A stretch of 64,000 nucleotides of DNA from Apostichopus japonicus (Eukaryota; Echinodermata; Holothuroidea; Aspidochirotida; Stichopodidae). The position numbers and the translations under genes were made by a program. The DNA lies in the NCBI RefSeq assembly GCF_037975245.1, contig NC_092565.1, forward strand, positions 6,428,999-6,492,998. The letters are read 5' to 3'. Numbering within the stretch: position 1 is the stretch's first letter; each line of letters starts with the position of its first letter. The notes below the pieces were generated by a model. That model was not told the origin of the DNA and made no database searches. It worked only from the letters and a program-made list of their open reading frames with translations. Positions 1 to 16,647 of the stretch are shown in pieces.

Positions 1-5376
<5,376 letters not shown>

Positions 5377-8300
5377 ATGACAAAATTCAGTTTTCAAAGT
5401 GGACCGATGCAATTTTCAATGTTTGACATTCTCCGAGGTTATCATTACCTTCCATTATATTATCGGTTTTCAATTTGCTTTATTTTTCTGATAACTTGCC
5501 TTCTTAATACTTATTCGTATACAGGATTGTGTGATTTTGCTTCGAAGTTTCCGTGTAAGGGAGATCATTGTATTCCTCTGACAGACGAAAGTAAGTAACA
5601 AGCTGACATATTTAGTGTATCCCCCACCCCACCCCCACCCCCCAAAAAAATCTCTGTATGACTGTTTTGTTGCGAATTGTTTCTTGGGTAAAATTTCATC
5701 AAGAAGAGAAACGATAGAAAGAATAATAAAACAATAATTTCATTGTTAAAGAAGAGAAAAAATAATAATAATAAAACAATCATTTCATTGTTCAAGGAGA
5801 GAAACAGACAAAAAACAAATAGAAAAAAAACAGAGCAATCATTTCATTGTTAAAGAGGCACGATTGATTATGAATATATACTTGATTGCAGTTTTCATTA
5901 TTTCAGCTGAGTAGTTAATCCACGAACCATTTATGTTAGTTTTGCTTGATAATAACTACATTTCAACTTTTGTGCTGTGAGATCGAAAGGGGGTGAGGGT
6001 GTACACACTATACATTCCCCTGGGTGTGAGGGTGTACACACTATACATTCCCCTGGGTTCCCTGGGTTCCCCTGGGTTCCCCTGGGTTCCCCTGGGTTCC
6101 CCTGGGTTCCCCTGGGTTCCCCTGGATCCGAGCCTGATGCCAATGTGATTCAATAAATGTTGCTGCTTGTTCTTTTAAGTCCTTGTTTTAGCAAACGAGG
6201 TTTTTCTGTCTACATGGTCGTGACCAAATTAATAAATGAATGAAATAGGCCTATAATTAAAATGCTCCCATATGGTCGCCACGGGTAATGTGAGTGACCC
6301 AACGAAGAGGGCTAAATTCAACAAATATACCGCCCGTTTTAAATGTTATTTTTTTCCTCACCGTTTCCTTGTTTCCCAGGTTTGCCTTTTGTGCATGTCA
6401 AACAGAACATTTTTATCTACACCATTTCTTTTCTTCTTTTCTTTCATCACTTGAATGTATAGTTAAGCCAACCCATGAAACAACGGAACCAAGTACTAGA
6501 CCCACTACCGAACCGCAAAGCACTAAATCCAGTAAGTCTGAAATGTATTTCATATTTCCCGTCCTTTATATTTACCTATACCGATAGTTTCATTCTAAAG
6601 GTTTAATTGCTTTCCACCTCAGGTTCACCTTATGTATTTATCAAACAGAAAATGTTCCATAAAAATCATTTTTCTCTTTTTCCTTTTTAGTGCAAAGCAC
6701 GAAATCATCTTCAAATTTCCACCTATAATGCTTCTTAACAAAAAGCCGTCCCTGCATAGTCGTCACGGTAACATGTCACTATCTACCTAATGAAGAGGGC
6801 CAAATTCAACAAAATTTCTGCCAGCTCCGTTCTAAAGGTTTCATTGTTTCTTACCTCAGATTTCCCTTGTGTATATACAAAAGGTTTTGCCATAAACATC
6901 ATTTTCCCCCTTTTCTTTTTATTTGAATGTAGTTAAGACAACCCAAGAAACAACTGAACTAAGTACTGGAATCACTACTGAACTAAGTACTGGAATCCCT
7001 ACTGAACTAAGTACTGGAATCACTACTGAACTAAGTACTGGAATCACTACTGAACTAAGTACTGGAATCACTACTGAACTAACTACTGGAATCCCTACTG
7101 AACTAACTACTGGAATCCCTACTGAACTAAGTACTGGAATCACTACTGAACTAAGTACTGGAATCACTACTGAACTAAGTACTGGAATCACTACTGAACT
7201 AAGTACTGGAATCACTACTGAACTAAGTACTGGAATCACTACTGAACTACAAAGCACACTATTCAGTAAGTCCTATATGTATTTCAAATTTTCCCTGTAT
7301 TGCTTTCATAGTTTCGACAGTTTTTTTTTGTATACCTTTACAACATTCCGGTTAGCATACTTACTCATCTGACCAACTTTTGTTTTGAACTTGGAAAAAA
7401 CAATCACGTATTCATATATAATCTATTTTCACTTCAATACTTTATAAGTAAATGGATTTTTTTTTGTCTTATGATTAAAGACCAAATATGGAGGCAATTT
7501 TTGTTGTTGAGATTTTCCATTAATTTAGGAGTTAACATACCCATAATCAATATGTGTAAAAAAAAATCTTCCAAAACCTACTATTACCCATCAAAAACGA
7601 CCACGAAAATGGACATTTTGGGTAGTCACGTGACATGAACCTCTGGAATGTCTGAAAACAGAGATTGACCCAAAGGAGCCTCTAGTCACCGTGTGACGTC
7701 AAAGTTTGTATACCGCGAAAATCAAACGCTGATATAGGCACAGTTTGTACACAGATAGCGAACAATTGTACTGTTTTTGACTTCCAATTTCGAGCGTTTG
7801 AAAAGCTATTAGCTTAAAACAAGAACACATGAAGGTTAACAACAAGTTTTAAGACAATTATAAGCAGAAATTTTAGTTAAATTGCTTATTTTATTAGCAA
7901 AATTTCCACTCAAATGGAGGCATCTTTTACATAGCGTAGCGTCAATAGGTCCGTACGGTACAATATACTTACATAGTACTTACTCGTTTTAATATCCAAA
8001 AGTATACAAACACAGAAAAAGTATCCTGTCAATAAACAAATTTAGCAGTGAATATCCTAATCCACGTTTCTTGTTCAATCCTGGGCGAAAAACTACCACG
8101 AGTCTGTGTAATTCCATAGAGTTAGGTCTAGTTGAAACAGGCCTTGACCAGTACTAACATCCCACAATCACAAGACAGTCACTAACGAAATAAAACGTCC
8201 GATCGCTACATACTACCGTTTTTATTCAACTCCTTGGACCATGCAGATGTCGGAATAAACAGAACGGACAATATTACACATGTATCACGAACTCACGATA

Positions 8301-11300
8301 CTGGAATACAACAAATGAAATAGATAAATCCTAACATGGCTATTTACACATGCTGTGAGCCAAAGCCGGCGAGAGTTGTAACTAACTACCGTGCATGTAC
8401 TAACAATGCTATACCCTTGGCACGGTCATCTCTTACAGTAAATATATTACTGTCAATTGCGTGATATAATGTTACATGTAAGGACGTCCAGGGCGTGTTT
8501 ACGGTCAATTTCACATTAGCTATGTCCGAGCATGGTCCGACACAGCTATCGACAGTATATAATTTTCACAGAATGAGACATTTGCAGCATACACAGAAGC
8601 AGGGTCATGCATGTGGACTCATGGGCATGAGATACTCAGGGTGCTGAAAAATCTTTCCGCGTGGATCTCAAAAAATTGATCCAAAGTCTGCGGCGTTTTA
8701 CGTCGGTTCTTTTACTCGGAAATCTAAAAAAAGCTGATGATTTTGTTGAATGAGGTATAACTGCAACCTCCAACAACACAGAATTGTGACATTTTGAGGA
8801 AAAAGGAGTAATATCGTTGATGTTTTTGGCAGCTCAAGTATACGACTTTACACACTAAAAGTAGAGTTGTGGGTGAGGTATACAAGCGTTGACGTCACAT
8901 GGTCACCTGATGTCTTAGGAATGTTTCAGGAATGTCTGAAATAGAAGCTGACTTTTCGTCCCATTTTTCACTTATTTAACGTCCGAAATTGGTAAAGTTA
9001 ATTACAGCAATGTAATTGGAGTCAGTTAAGGATTACATACATGAAAAATGGTGGGATTTTATGTTCATCGAAAAGTCTCCATAGTTGGTCTTTAAACGGT
9101 TTTCGCTTCACCGATGAATGAGAGCTATATATAAACTCATCCATGTTGGCGTGTTTGAAAGTAATAGAGAATATTAAAGATCGAGGCTCAATTTGGAACC
9201 TTGGTTGGGTTCTCCTATATACATGCGAAGACAATTATTTCATCTTCAATCTTCTTCTTTTTTATTTTTATTTAATATTTCGTATACTACACGGTTTAAT
9301 TGTAATCACAATCAACTTTTTCAATTAGTTACTAGATGATAAATGCCAAAGAAAAACTAGTTTTTCTTTTTCTTTTTCTTTTCGTTGCTATAACTGCACT
9401 GATATGTGTTGTGTCTTTTTTGCCAATGTGCAGGTTCAATGTTCGAGTGTCCTCCGAACATGATTTACGGGAACTGTACTTGTCAAGCCACGTGTCAAGA
9501 TCCGAAGGGAGAGTCTGCATGTAACGTTACCTGCTTGGGTAGTGAGGGATGCATCTGTCAAACTGATGGATACTTATTGAACGGGAGTGACTGTATCCAT
9601 GAGAGTCAATGCGGTTGTTATGTTCCAGAGGTCAACTTGGTTATTCCAGTTAAGTTTTAGTATATAAACGCAAACTTTGGGGAGAGGTCCAAAAAGTGGG
9701 TCGCGGTTCAATTTCGGTGGGTTAAGGGCCTTTTTTTCCAGACGTCGGTTAAAATCTAGTTTTCGGAGCTTGTCAAAGGATGTCGATTGAGTTCCTTTTT
9801 TTTAAAACCTTTTACGTCTTCAAGTCCTTAGCCCGGCAAGCTCGCTTACCTGTATTCTGAGCATTGATTCTGAGATCACTTGGGGGGGGGGGGGAGGGGC
9901 ATGATAGAGGGGGCAAGATGGTGGGTCGTGGGCCTAAAAGTACGGCCCGCTCTTCTAGGTGATTATCATCTGACTGTTTCCCAGCAAAGAATAAAAATAA
10001 GAAAAAGTGGGGGGGGGGTCATTTTTATTTTTATTTGAAACTATATTTCCGATCAAAGAGGTAATAAATACAAGTTTTGTTTTTAATGATAATGTCATGT
10101 TTATATTTGTATCTTTTACAGAATGGAGAGACTTTTGTCATCGACGAATGCTCGCGAAATTGCTCATGTAACAATAGCCGCTTGTTATGTGATGATGACT
10201 TCAGCTGCGGTATTAATGCTGTGTGTCGTATCATTAACGGAGTACGACAGTGTTCTTGTAACGATAGTTACATTTCATATTATTGTATACACTCAAGCTG
10301 TCAGGAAATTTACGATCGTGGTTATAAACTAGATGGCGTCTATACCATTCTACCGTTCACTTGGGAGGGATCACCATTCAATGTTCACTGCAAAATAGAT
10401 AACGACGGAGCATGGACCGTAGGTCATTTTAAGCTATGCATGTTTCTGTGGATTATTTATAACATACTGTAAAGTAACACAAATTTCCGTTCTCTGTATG
10501 CGGATCGCAAGGACTATAGAAGATGTTATGTTGTTCTTACTATATTGTACGGGACCAGGTTCAATATGCAACAACATATAGCATAAGAAGCAATGTTATA
10601 TGGTGTAACGCTCACAAGCTCCTATAACTTGAGAGGCACGAGACATTTCGAAAGGATCAAATTAATGAACAAAAAATCAAAACTTTGAATGATTTCCAGT
10701 TCATGTAGCAAGTTCATTCTTAAATATATTAAAGCAATACCCCATACTGTTTCAACCTGAGAAGTCTTCCTCGTGGTAAATGGTCACACAATAGATATAT
10801 TTGTGTTATACACTTGCAAAAAATGTCAACAGTATACGCACAAAGGTAGGCCTAATTTAAACTAAATGCGCGCGAATCCCAATTGAATACAATTAAGCAT
10901 TGTCGCTAAGCAACGTGTCTAAGTCATGTGTCGCGAGTCCAATATGTAGGCCTACTTAATCCTTCTTTTATATTGTCAAATTTAGCCTATGGCTATGTAA
11001 CTTTGGTATAGACCTGTTGATACAACGCATCTTGAGACGTATATACATTACCTGTAATTTGATAGATATACAATTCCTGGAATTATTTAACATACCTATC
11101 ATATGTAGCACCTGACAAGACAAAATAAAAGCAGTAACACCAAAACTGCTGTAAAAACATCACTCCAATAGCACTGAGATCTGCATAAGACCTCTAGCAG
11201 ACCGATGCACATTCGTGCGTTGTATAGCAAATGTTCAAAATTCTCCTTCAATTGTTTTGTACTTGTTTTTTACCTATCATATATATCACCTGACAAAAGA

Positions 11301-12580
11301 GTCTCTAAAACTTCGAAAAAAGAAGTAAAACCAAATAAAGTTGCAAATACATCACACCTAGCATTCGCACATTCGTATCATCCTTGCACGTATAGATATA
11401 AGTATATGTTCAGTAATCTCCTTTCTGTTTTTATTTTTGGTACTCTTTCCAGGTTATCCAACGTCGTACTAATGGCAATATTAATTTTGCTCAAGACTGG
11501 ACTTCGTACAAAGAAGGGTTTGGTAACAACAACAACTTCTGGCTTGGGAATGAGAAACTGTATACCCTGACAAATGAACTAAATTACATACTACGGGTTG
11601 ACATAACTACTTCAAATGGAACGAGCTTATATGCTGAGTTTAGCGGGTTTCGAATAGACTCCGAGAACAATAACTACACATTAAACAAACTGGGCAGCCG
11701 GAGCAGTGGTAAAGGAACTGTAGGTTAGTTGCCTATTTCTAATAACGTCTGTATCCTCTTTTCATATTGATACGTTAAATTGATATCCACTGAATGTCAA
11801 CAAAGAAACACGATGCTTATAATGGTGGCGCCGTCACGGAATATCTATATTTTCAATGTCACACTCATTAGTGCTCGCATGAGTTTTTCTGATGTCATTA
11901 TGTTCCGAATTACCGACCTACTTCCCCTATACGTAGAGATGATAAGGTGATGCAATCTATAGGTGTCAGTCACACATTTCATAGAGTGTACGATTTAATA
12001 CGATTTTTAATATATAAAACCCATTCATGGAAAAACGGAGTCGTTGAGGACTCATGTTTAGAGCTGATATGCGTGCGTGCGTGTGCGTGTGTGTGTTGCC
12101 TGTGTATATAAAATCCACTCGTTGGAGATGAAATTAATATATTAATAAGTTGTTTTCTTGAAGGAAAGTGTGAAACGTATATAGCAGATAATAATAATTA
12201 ATATTGTTTTCAACGGTCACGAATTAAGCCACTTAATTTGTTTCCCCCGATTCACAGGTAATGCTCTGTATTCCAACCTAGGTTATCAGTTCAGCACCTT
12301 TGACCGTGACAATGATGCATGTGGTCATTTAAACTGTGCAGAGCTCCACAGAAGTGGCTGGTGGCACTTCGATTATAGTTGCTCCGTATGTTGGAATGTC
12401 ACCTATTGCGACACGTTCCACTACGACAACAACTGTTACTCCACTTGTACTAGTGAAAACCTCAATGGTGTGTACGATGGAGGCGACGGAGAGAGCATCT
12501 TCTCTGACTTTGGTGAATACTGTGACATTAAATTCGTTGAGATGAAAATTCGAGCACCCAGTGAACTTAATGACGGTTAG
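5377..12580 (+). CDS. Secreted fibrinogen-related protein with Thr/Ser repeats, TIL-like and fibrinogen C-terminal domains
   Basis: Seven exons are inferred: 5377-5590, 6463-6531, 6933-7265, 9434-9648, 10122-10418, 11453-11723 and 12258-12580. All are GT-AG and join in phase to 573 aa. The first exon gives a hydrophobic segment (FSICFIFLITCLL) that reads as a signal peptide, then a short Cys-rich piece (FPCKGDHCIPL). Start codons at 5377, 5407 and 5419 are all possible. Alternatively the segment before 5525 is intronic, because 'tatacag' there looks like an acceptor. Exons 2-3 encode a Thr/Ser-rich stalk with about 12 copies of TTELSTGI, a likely O-glycosylated linker. Exon 4 is a TIL-like Cys-rich module (FECPP...CGCY). 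Exon 5 adds VWC/EGF-like cysteines (CSRNCSC...GVRQCSC) and the start of the fibrinogen domain. Exons 6-7 carry the rest, with FWLGNE, the calcium-loop DRDND, SGWW and LNGVY. Such proteins act as extracellular lectins, often in invertebrate immunity; that role is inference. An unusual Cys-rich insertion is reported as a finding. Confidence 0.85.
5730..5856. repeat. Three spaced copies of an 18-bp near-palindrome
   Basis: The unit AACAATMATTTCATTGTT recurs near 5731, 5779 and 5838 (the last starting GCAAT), separated by A/G-rich 'gagaaa' spacers. Each copy can fold as CAAT/ATTG. It lies in intron 1 of the fibrinogen-related gene. Confidence 0.7.
6019..6126. repeat. CCCCTGGGTT minisatellite
   Basis: About seven copies of the decamer 'cccctgggtt' follow two copies of a longer 'gtacacactatacattcccctggg' type unit beginning near 5990. 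It is intronic. The Gly-Pro-rich frames on the minus strand are by-products of the repeat. Confidence 0.85.
6958..7250 (+). repeat. 24-bp coding minisatellite (TTELSTGI repeat)
   Basis: This is a tandem repeat of 24 bases (ACTGAACTAAGTACTGGAAT plus CACT) present about 12 times within exon 3 of the fibrinogen-related gene. Variants change only single positions (Ser/Thr, Thr/Pro). The unit is a multiple of three, so copy-number change keeps the frame. Open frames on the minus strand here are shadows. Confidence 0.9.
7475..9095. mobile_element. TTAA-flanked non-autonomous TIR element
   Basis: TTAA at 7475-7478 and 9092-9095 flanks a 1613-bp unit. Its ends are inverted: AGACCAAATATGGAG on the left, and AGACCAACTATGGAG as the reverse complement of the right end. 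Similarity extends inward, because 'gtgacgtcaa' followed by 'ttgtatac' recurs inverted about 215 bases in from each end. No transposase frame is visible inside. A TTAA target duplication is typical of piggyBac and also of Sola3-type elements, and the superfamily is undecided. It sits in the intron between the Thr/Ser-repeat exon and the TIL-like exon. Confidence 0.75.
12365..12457 (+). other. Cys-rich insertion inside the fibrinogen domain
   Basis: Between the conserved SGWW and NLNGVY motifs there are 31 residues containing six cysteines (C-x2-C-x5-C and C-x3-C spacings). From family knowledge this segment is usually about 8-10 residues with one or two cysteines. The insertion lies near the ligand-binding face of ficolin-type folds, so it could alter recognition. 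Confidence 0.7.
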
Positions 12581-13264
12581 GATGAATTGATTCAAATGAT
12601 CATATCGGTGAACATGGTGGCTGAAGTACTATAGGGCTAAAGAAAACGCCAATTTGTTCTATTGAATTGTGATAACTAAACCTATACCGAAAACGAATGG
12701 CAGTTATGCACTGCTAAATGGAAAATCATTCAAAATCGAAACCTTTATAGCGAAACATTTACTTGACCATTTGTTTTGTTCGAAAATAGTGATATAGAAC
12801 TTTATAAAACTTGAATAATCGCCACTGAATATTCAGTATATATAGGCTATATATTGTATTAGTGATGTTGTCGTCAGCTAGCTCTTGTGTTTTTTTATTT
12901 ATTTGGCAGCCGTTTACACTAGAAATAATTTCATTTAAATCGCACCTTTTTTGCATCAGTCTTAATTGATTCGTTGATTTCCATTTAAAACAAAATGCAG
13001 ATCTAGAGACATTGGTTTGATAGAAATTGATCACCGAAGAAGTATAGAAAATGACAAACGATCCTATTTATCGCTATCTGTGGGGTTTATGTTTTTTAGT
13101 ATTGTAAAGTATATGCGGTGAGAATTCCGCCGAATATGGATCAACATATAAAAGTATCATATCCTTATATAGCATCTTATAGCGCGGATTTTGAAGAAGA
13201 AAAAAAAAGGTTGTTTTCCGACACTAAAATTTTAGCACATCTTATATAATTATAACTTATAAAG

Positions 13265-13270
13265 AATAAA
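13265..13270 (+). terminator. Candidate polyadenylation signal of the fibrinogen-related gene
   Basis: The first AATAAA after the stop codon lies about 685 bases downstream. It is supported by position and motif only. Confidence 0.35.
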
Positions 13271-13524
13271 TGAAGTCAAAATATGAAAAGTTAAAAGATT
13301 TTAAAATTAAGGTGCACGGCTAGCACCATAATAATAGAAAAAGAAGTAACTGTTGAGGGACGAGTTGAGAATCCTCTACTTTGATAACTTCCTATTTAAC
13401 TTTAGGTTTCTTTTCAGTAATATTAGGTAGAATTGGTAAAATTGTCGACTATATGTGAACACATGCTTTACGTTTAACGAAGTACGAAATAGTTTCTTGA
13501 CCTGGCCATGCAGGATCCTGTCTG

Positions 13525-13527
<3 letters not shown>

Positions 13528-13580
<53 letters not shown>
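13528..13580. repeat. (TA)n microsatellite
   Basis: An uninterrupted TA alternation of about 50 bases lies just upstream of a tRNA-like unit. A second TA tract at about 13755-13783 lies downstream. Confidence 0.9.
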
Positions 13581-13583
<3 letters not shown>

Positions 13584-13632
13584 TGGAATTACGATCTACC
13601 TTACCGGTTTCGAACCTCTGGACATACAATCA

Positions 13633-13704
13633 GCGTCCATAGCCTAGTGGTTAGGGTGTCCGCGTACAGAGCGGGAGGCCCGTGGTTCGAATCCCGGTGG
13701 AGGC
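13633..13704 (+). repeat. tRNA-derived SINE head or tRNA pseudogene
   Basis: The 72-nt unit has an A box (TAGCCTAGTGG) and a perfect B box (GGTTCGAATCC). It has a 7-bp acceptor stem with one mismatch and a clean anticodon stem closing the loop GTACAGA. The apparent anticodon is ACA (Cys), which is not the usual GCA form. The T stem has two mismatches and position 32 is G. This fits an RNA polymerase III-transcribed SINE head better than a working tRNA gene. (TA)n on both sides obscures the element ends. Confidence 0.6.
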
Positions 13705-13751
13705 TGAAAGTTTTTTCACTGTTCTTGATTTTCCAACTCATTACGATTTTC

Positions 13752-13783
<32 letters not shown>

Positions 13784-13787
<4 letters not shown>

Positions 13788-16320
13788 ATTATTAGAGAAA
13801 ACCAGAGAAATAAGATATCTTCCGAGTCTCGTGTAACCCCCACCCCCCCCCCCCCTCAACTTCTTCCTCCTATCAATCCACCGCCGTATTTGGCTTAAAA
13901 TCCCAATTATAATTACTAATTCAAATGGTATGAAGGGTTCACGTGATTGTTTTGAAAATAAGATAATTACCATGTTAATAATCGCTGCAAGTCACCTAAT
14001 AAACTTATGGCATGGGACTACATCGGCAATCCATCCTACACAGTATGTCTATATAGAAAATACACCACCACCAAATTATAGCATTATCTGATGGTTCGCT
14101 TTGGCTTAGTTTTAACTTGTGTTTTGTGTTGCGTGTATCGTGTTGTTTTCTTGTGAAGTTTCTTGTTTCTTTGGCAGTGTGTGTGTATGTTTGTGTAGGA
14201 GGGGGGTGGGAGTGGGGGTGGGGGCGGGGGTATAGATGCATGTCAAATAAAAATAACGAATCTATATATTACATGTATGACGTAAACGTACATAATAAAC
14301 TTCTGTTCCCACGAAAATTGGATCATCCATGTAACTTGCCTTTATTTCAAAGCTTAGCATAGAAACTGAATATACACCAGGAACGATAAATGAATAATAC
14401 CTTCTCCTAAGATATCACATGCTAAGAGAATAGAATACTGAAGAAAGACTAACAACAGATCGTTTTCTTGAACAAAAGAAAATCATCAACATCTCGAGGG
14501 GTTCCACTTGAAGGTACTCTCCACAGTAGTTTCGGATCGGCGAGAAGTTCTTGAGCAAGGTGTTTAGGCTGTAATGGTGAAGATTGTGGATTGACCAGTG
14601 GCATAGCCCCAACCAATCCCCACCCTCCGCCCCCAAAAGAAACAAATTGTCAGAAACAACTAGTTCTGGAAATATGTATGCCTGCCCCCCTAGAAAGGCA
14701 CCCCTGGAAAGGGCCCACTAAACCAGGAGTCTAGCTACCCCCTTCCCACCGTTCTCTATGCTGTCTTTATCTTGGCATTACTGTAAATATAATAAAGGGT
14801 CAATTTCGAAGGAGTATATATTAAAGAAAATTAAAAAAACAAAAAAACAAAAAATATATTTAGCCCCGCATCATGTACCAGCTATTAACCAACAAATGTA
14901 TTCCAAGTTTGGATAAAATTCATATTTAAGGTTGTGGAGTGATTGAAATGTTAACATTTTGGCCACTCCCCCCAACTTGGGCCCGATAAATGTTGTGCCT
15001 AAATGGTCCCAAAATTTGGCCCAAACAAACTGGCTCAAAAATATAATTGACCCCAAAAAATAATCCCAAAATTGTGGGCCCAAACGGTCCCAGAATATTG
15101 GGCCCCACATTGTGTCCCAAAGTGTATTTGAGGTGGAAATAAAATGTGGGTCCATTCGCCCCAAATGGATCTAAAATATTTAGCCCCACATGTACCAGCT
15201 ATTTCTAACCAACAAGTTGGGCTGCAATCCGAATTAATGTTGCGGAGTTATGACATGTAAACATTTTTACGTTTGGCCCAGAACTCCATTAATATTGAAT
15301 TAGGACAGCGCCAAAATAATAGAGCGCACCTTCTCACTATAATACATCTACATAGCAAGTATGACAAATATCCATCATGCTGTTGTTGAGTTATCGCGGA
15401 CCCAAGCAAGTGTCACAGACGCACACACATGCCAACCTAACTGCTTTAGGTTCCAAAAACATACTGAAAACTTTTCATTATGGTGTTCTTTATAATACGT
15501 GTTCTTGATTACTTCTACTTTTCAATTGTGACAAGGGGGGGGGGGGGGTAGGCCTACACTTAACCATAACAAAGGGAACATGGAAATGAATTAGAAGTTG
15601 TACTTCGTTTATTAATTTTTTTTTGTCCAATAAGCACAGAATTAATGAAAAACAAAATCATTAACAACGAAGTCCTTTCTTCGTTAAACATAGAAAAGGC
15701 ACTTACAGTGTTTCTGAAGAGAGAGAAGAAAGAAATGTCATTGAAAAATGTTCTACAGTGGAAATGTTTTACAAATAAAGACAAGTTGCCTACTAGTATC
15801 ACAATTCTTTCATTCTTATTTCTTATTATCTTTTTCTCCACATTTATTTTTCTCTAACTAATTTGACTGCAGATTGAATCACATCTGCAAAACGACCACT
15901 AAAAAAAAAGGAAGAAAAAATGCAGTCAAAACCGATTATACTTTTTTTTTTAATACAACACGATATTTCCATATATCATTGTCAGATAACAACCAATGGG
16001 ACAAGAGTATAAAATGATTACACAGTACATCCATCCACACACACGTGACAGAGGATTATAAAACAGGTGGACAATTACGAAAGCATTGGAAAAGTGGGTG
16101 GGGTAGGAGTCGTGTATCAGATCAGGGAGGTAGAAGGGAAGGTCTAAGAATGGGAGGGGGAAGGGATTTAAGAGAAGATGTTATCACAATGATCTTCATA
16201 TATAATTTCAATTAAACAATACCAATAACATTATATTAAGAGACTTTTACAATAGGTCACCCAGAATCTAAAGAGGGACAGAAAAACTAGAGTTGGTACT
16301 TCATCAAATATGAAGAGTGT
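13784..16320. repeat. Intergenic region with diverged direct repeats and homopolymer runs
   Basis: No gene is seen. A segment near 14863-14965 ('agccccgcatcatgtaccag') recurs diverged at about 15182-15285 ('agccccacatgtaccag'). Between them is a 200-base run of variations on 'ggtcccaaaattggccc'. G or C runs occur near 13843, 14200 and 15537. A CAGTGGCATAGCCCC at 14596 resembles a hAT-type left end, but no right end was found. Confidence 0.5.
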
Positions 16321-16647
16321 TTATGTAGCGACCATTTTTACAGACATACAGCACTCAAATGGGATCTGATATTTTCCTACCTTGTATGCCATCAAAGGGA
16401 ATTCACTAATCCAAATGTCTCTCATTTTGCATGTGCAAGCACAATACGGTACAGAAAAGTGTATGATTGGGTGTAGAGGGTAGGCGGTGTGGGTAGGGCA
16501 AGGGATAAGATTAGCACCATTGACAGTATACGACACATCCACTTCCATCTTACTTAAATCTGAGGTGTTAACACTGGTGAAGATGCTTCCAAGAACCAGT
16601 GCCCAGCACAATACACCCAGAGATATGTTTGAAAACTTATTCTTCAT
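16321..16647 (-). CDS. Doubtful small ORF with a signal-peptide-like start
   Basis: A 108-aa frame starts MKNKFSNISLGVLCWALVLG, which looks like a signal peptide. A body with six cysteines follows (PCPTH, PYCACTCK, FECCMS). I recognise no family. It lies between two convergent genes with no visible introns. It could be a small secreted protein, a stray exon or chance. Confidence 0.2.
   Translation of the reverse strand: MKNKFSNISLGVLCWALVLGSIFTSVNTSDLSKMEVDVSYTVNGANLIPCPTHTAYPLHPIIHFSVPYCACTCKMRDIWISEFPLMAYKVGKYQIPFECCMSVKMVAT

Noticed and set aside
6919-7257. Minus-strand VIPVLSS repeat ORF
   Set aside because: It is the antisense shadow of the TTELSTGI coding repeat, which has proper splice sites on the plus strand.
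13633-13704. Functional tRNA-Cys gene
   Set aside because: The anticodon ACA, T-stem mismatches and G at position 32 argue for a SINE head or pseudogene.
14596-14710. hAT-like left end CAGTGGCATAGCCCC
   Set aside because: No matching inverted end or target duplication was found nearby, so it is at most a fragment.
14871-15189. Trp/Asp/Gly-rich minus-strand frames
   Set aside because: They arise from a short-phrase DNA repeat. The frames shift along the run and match no family.
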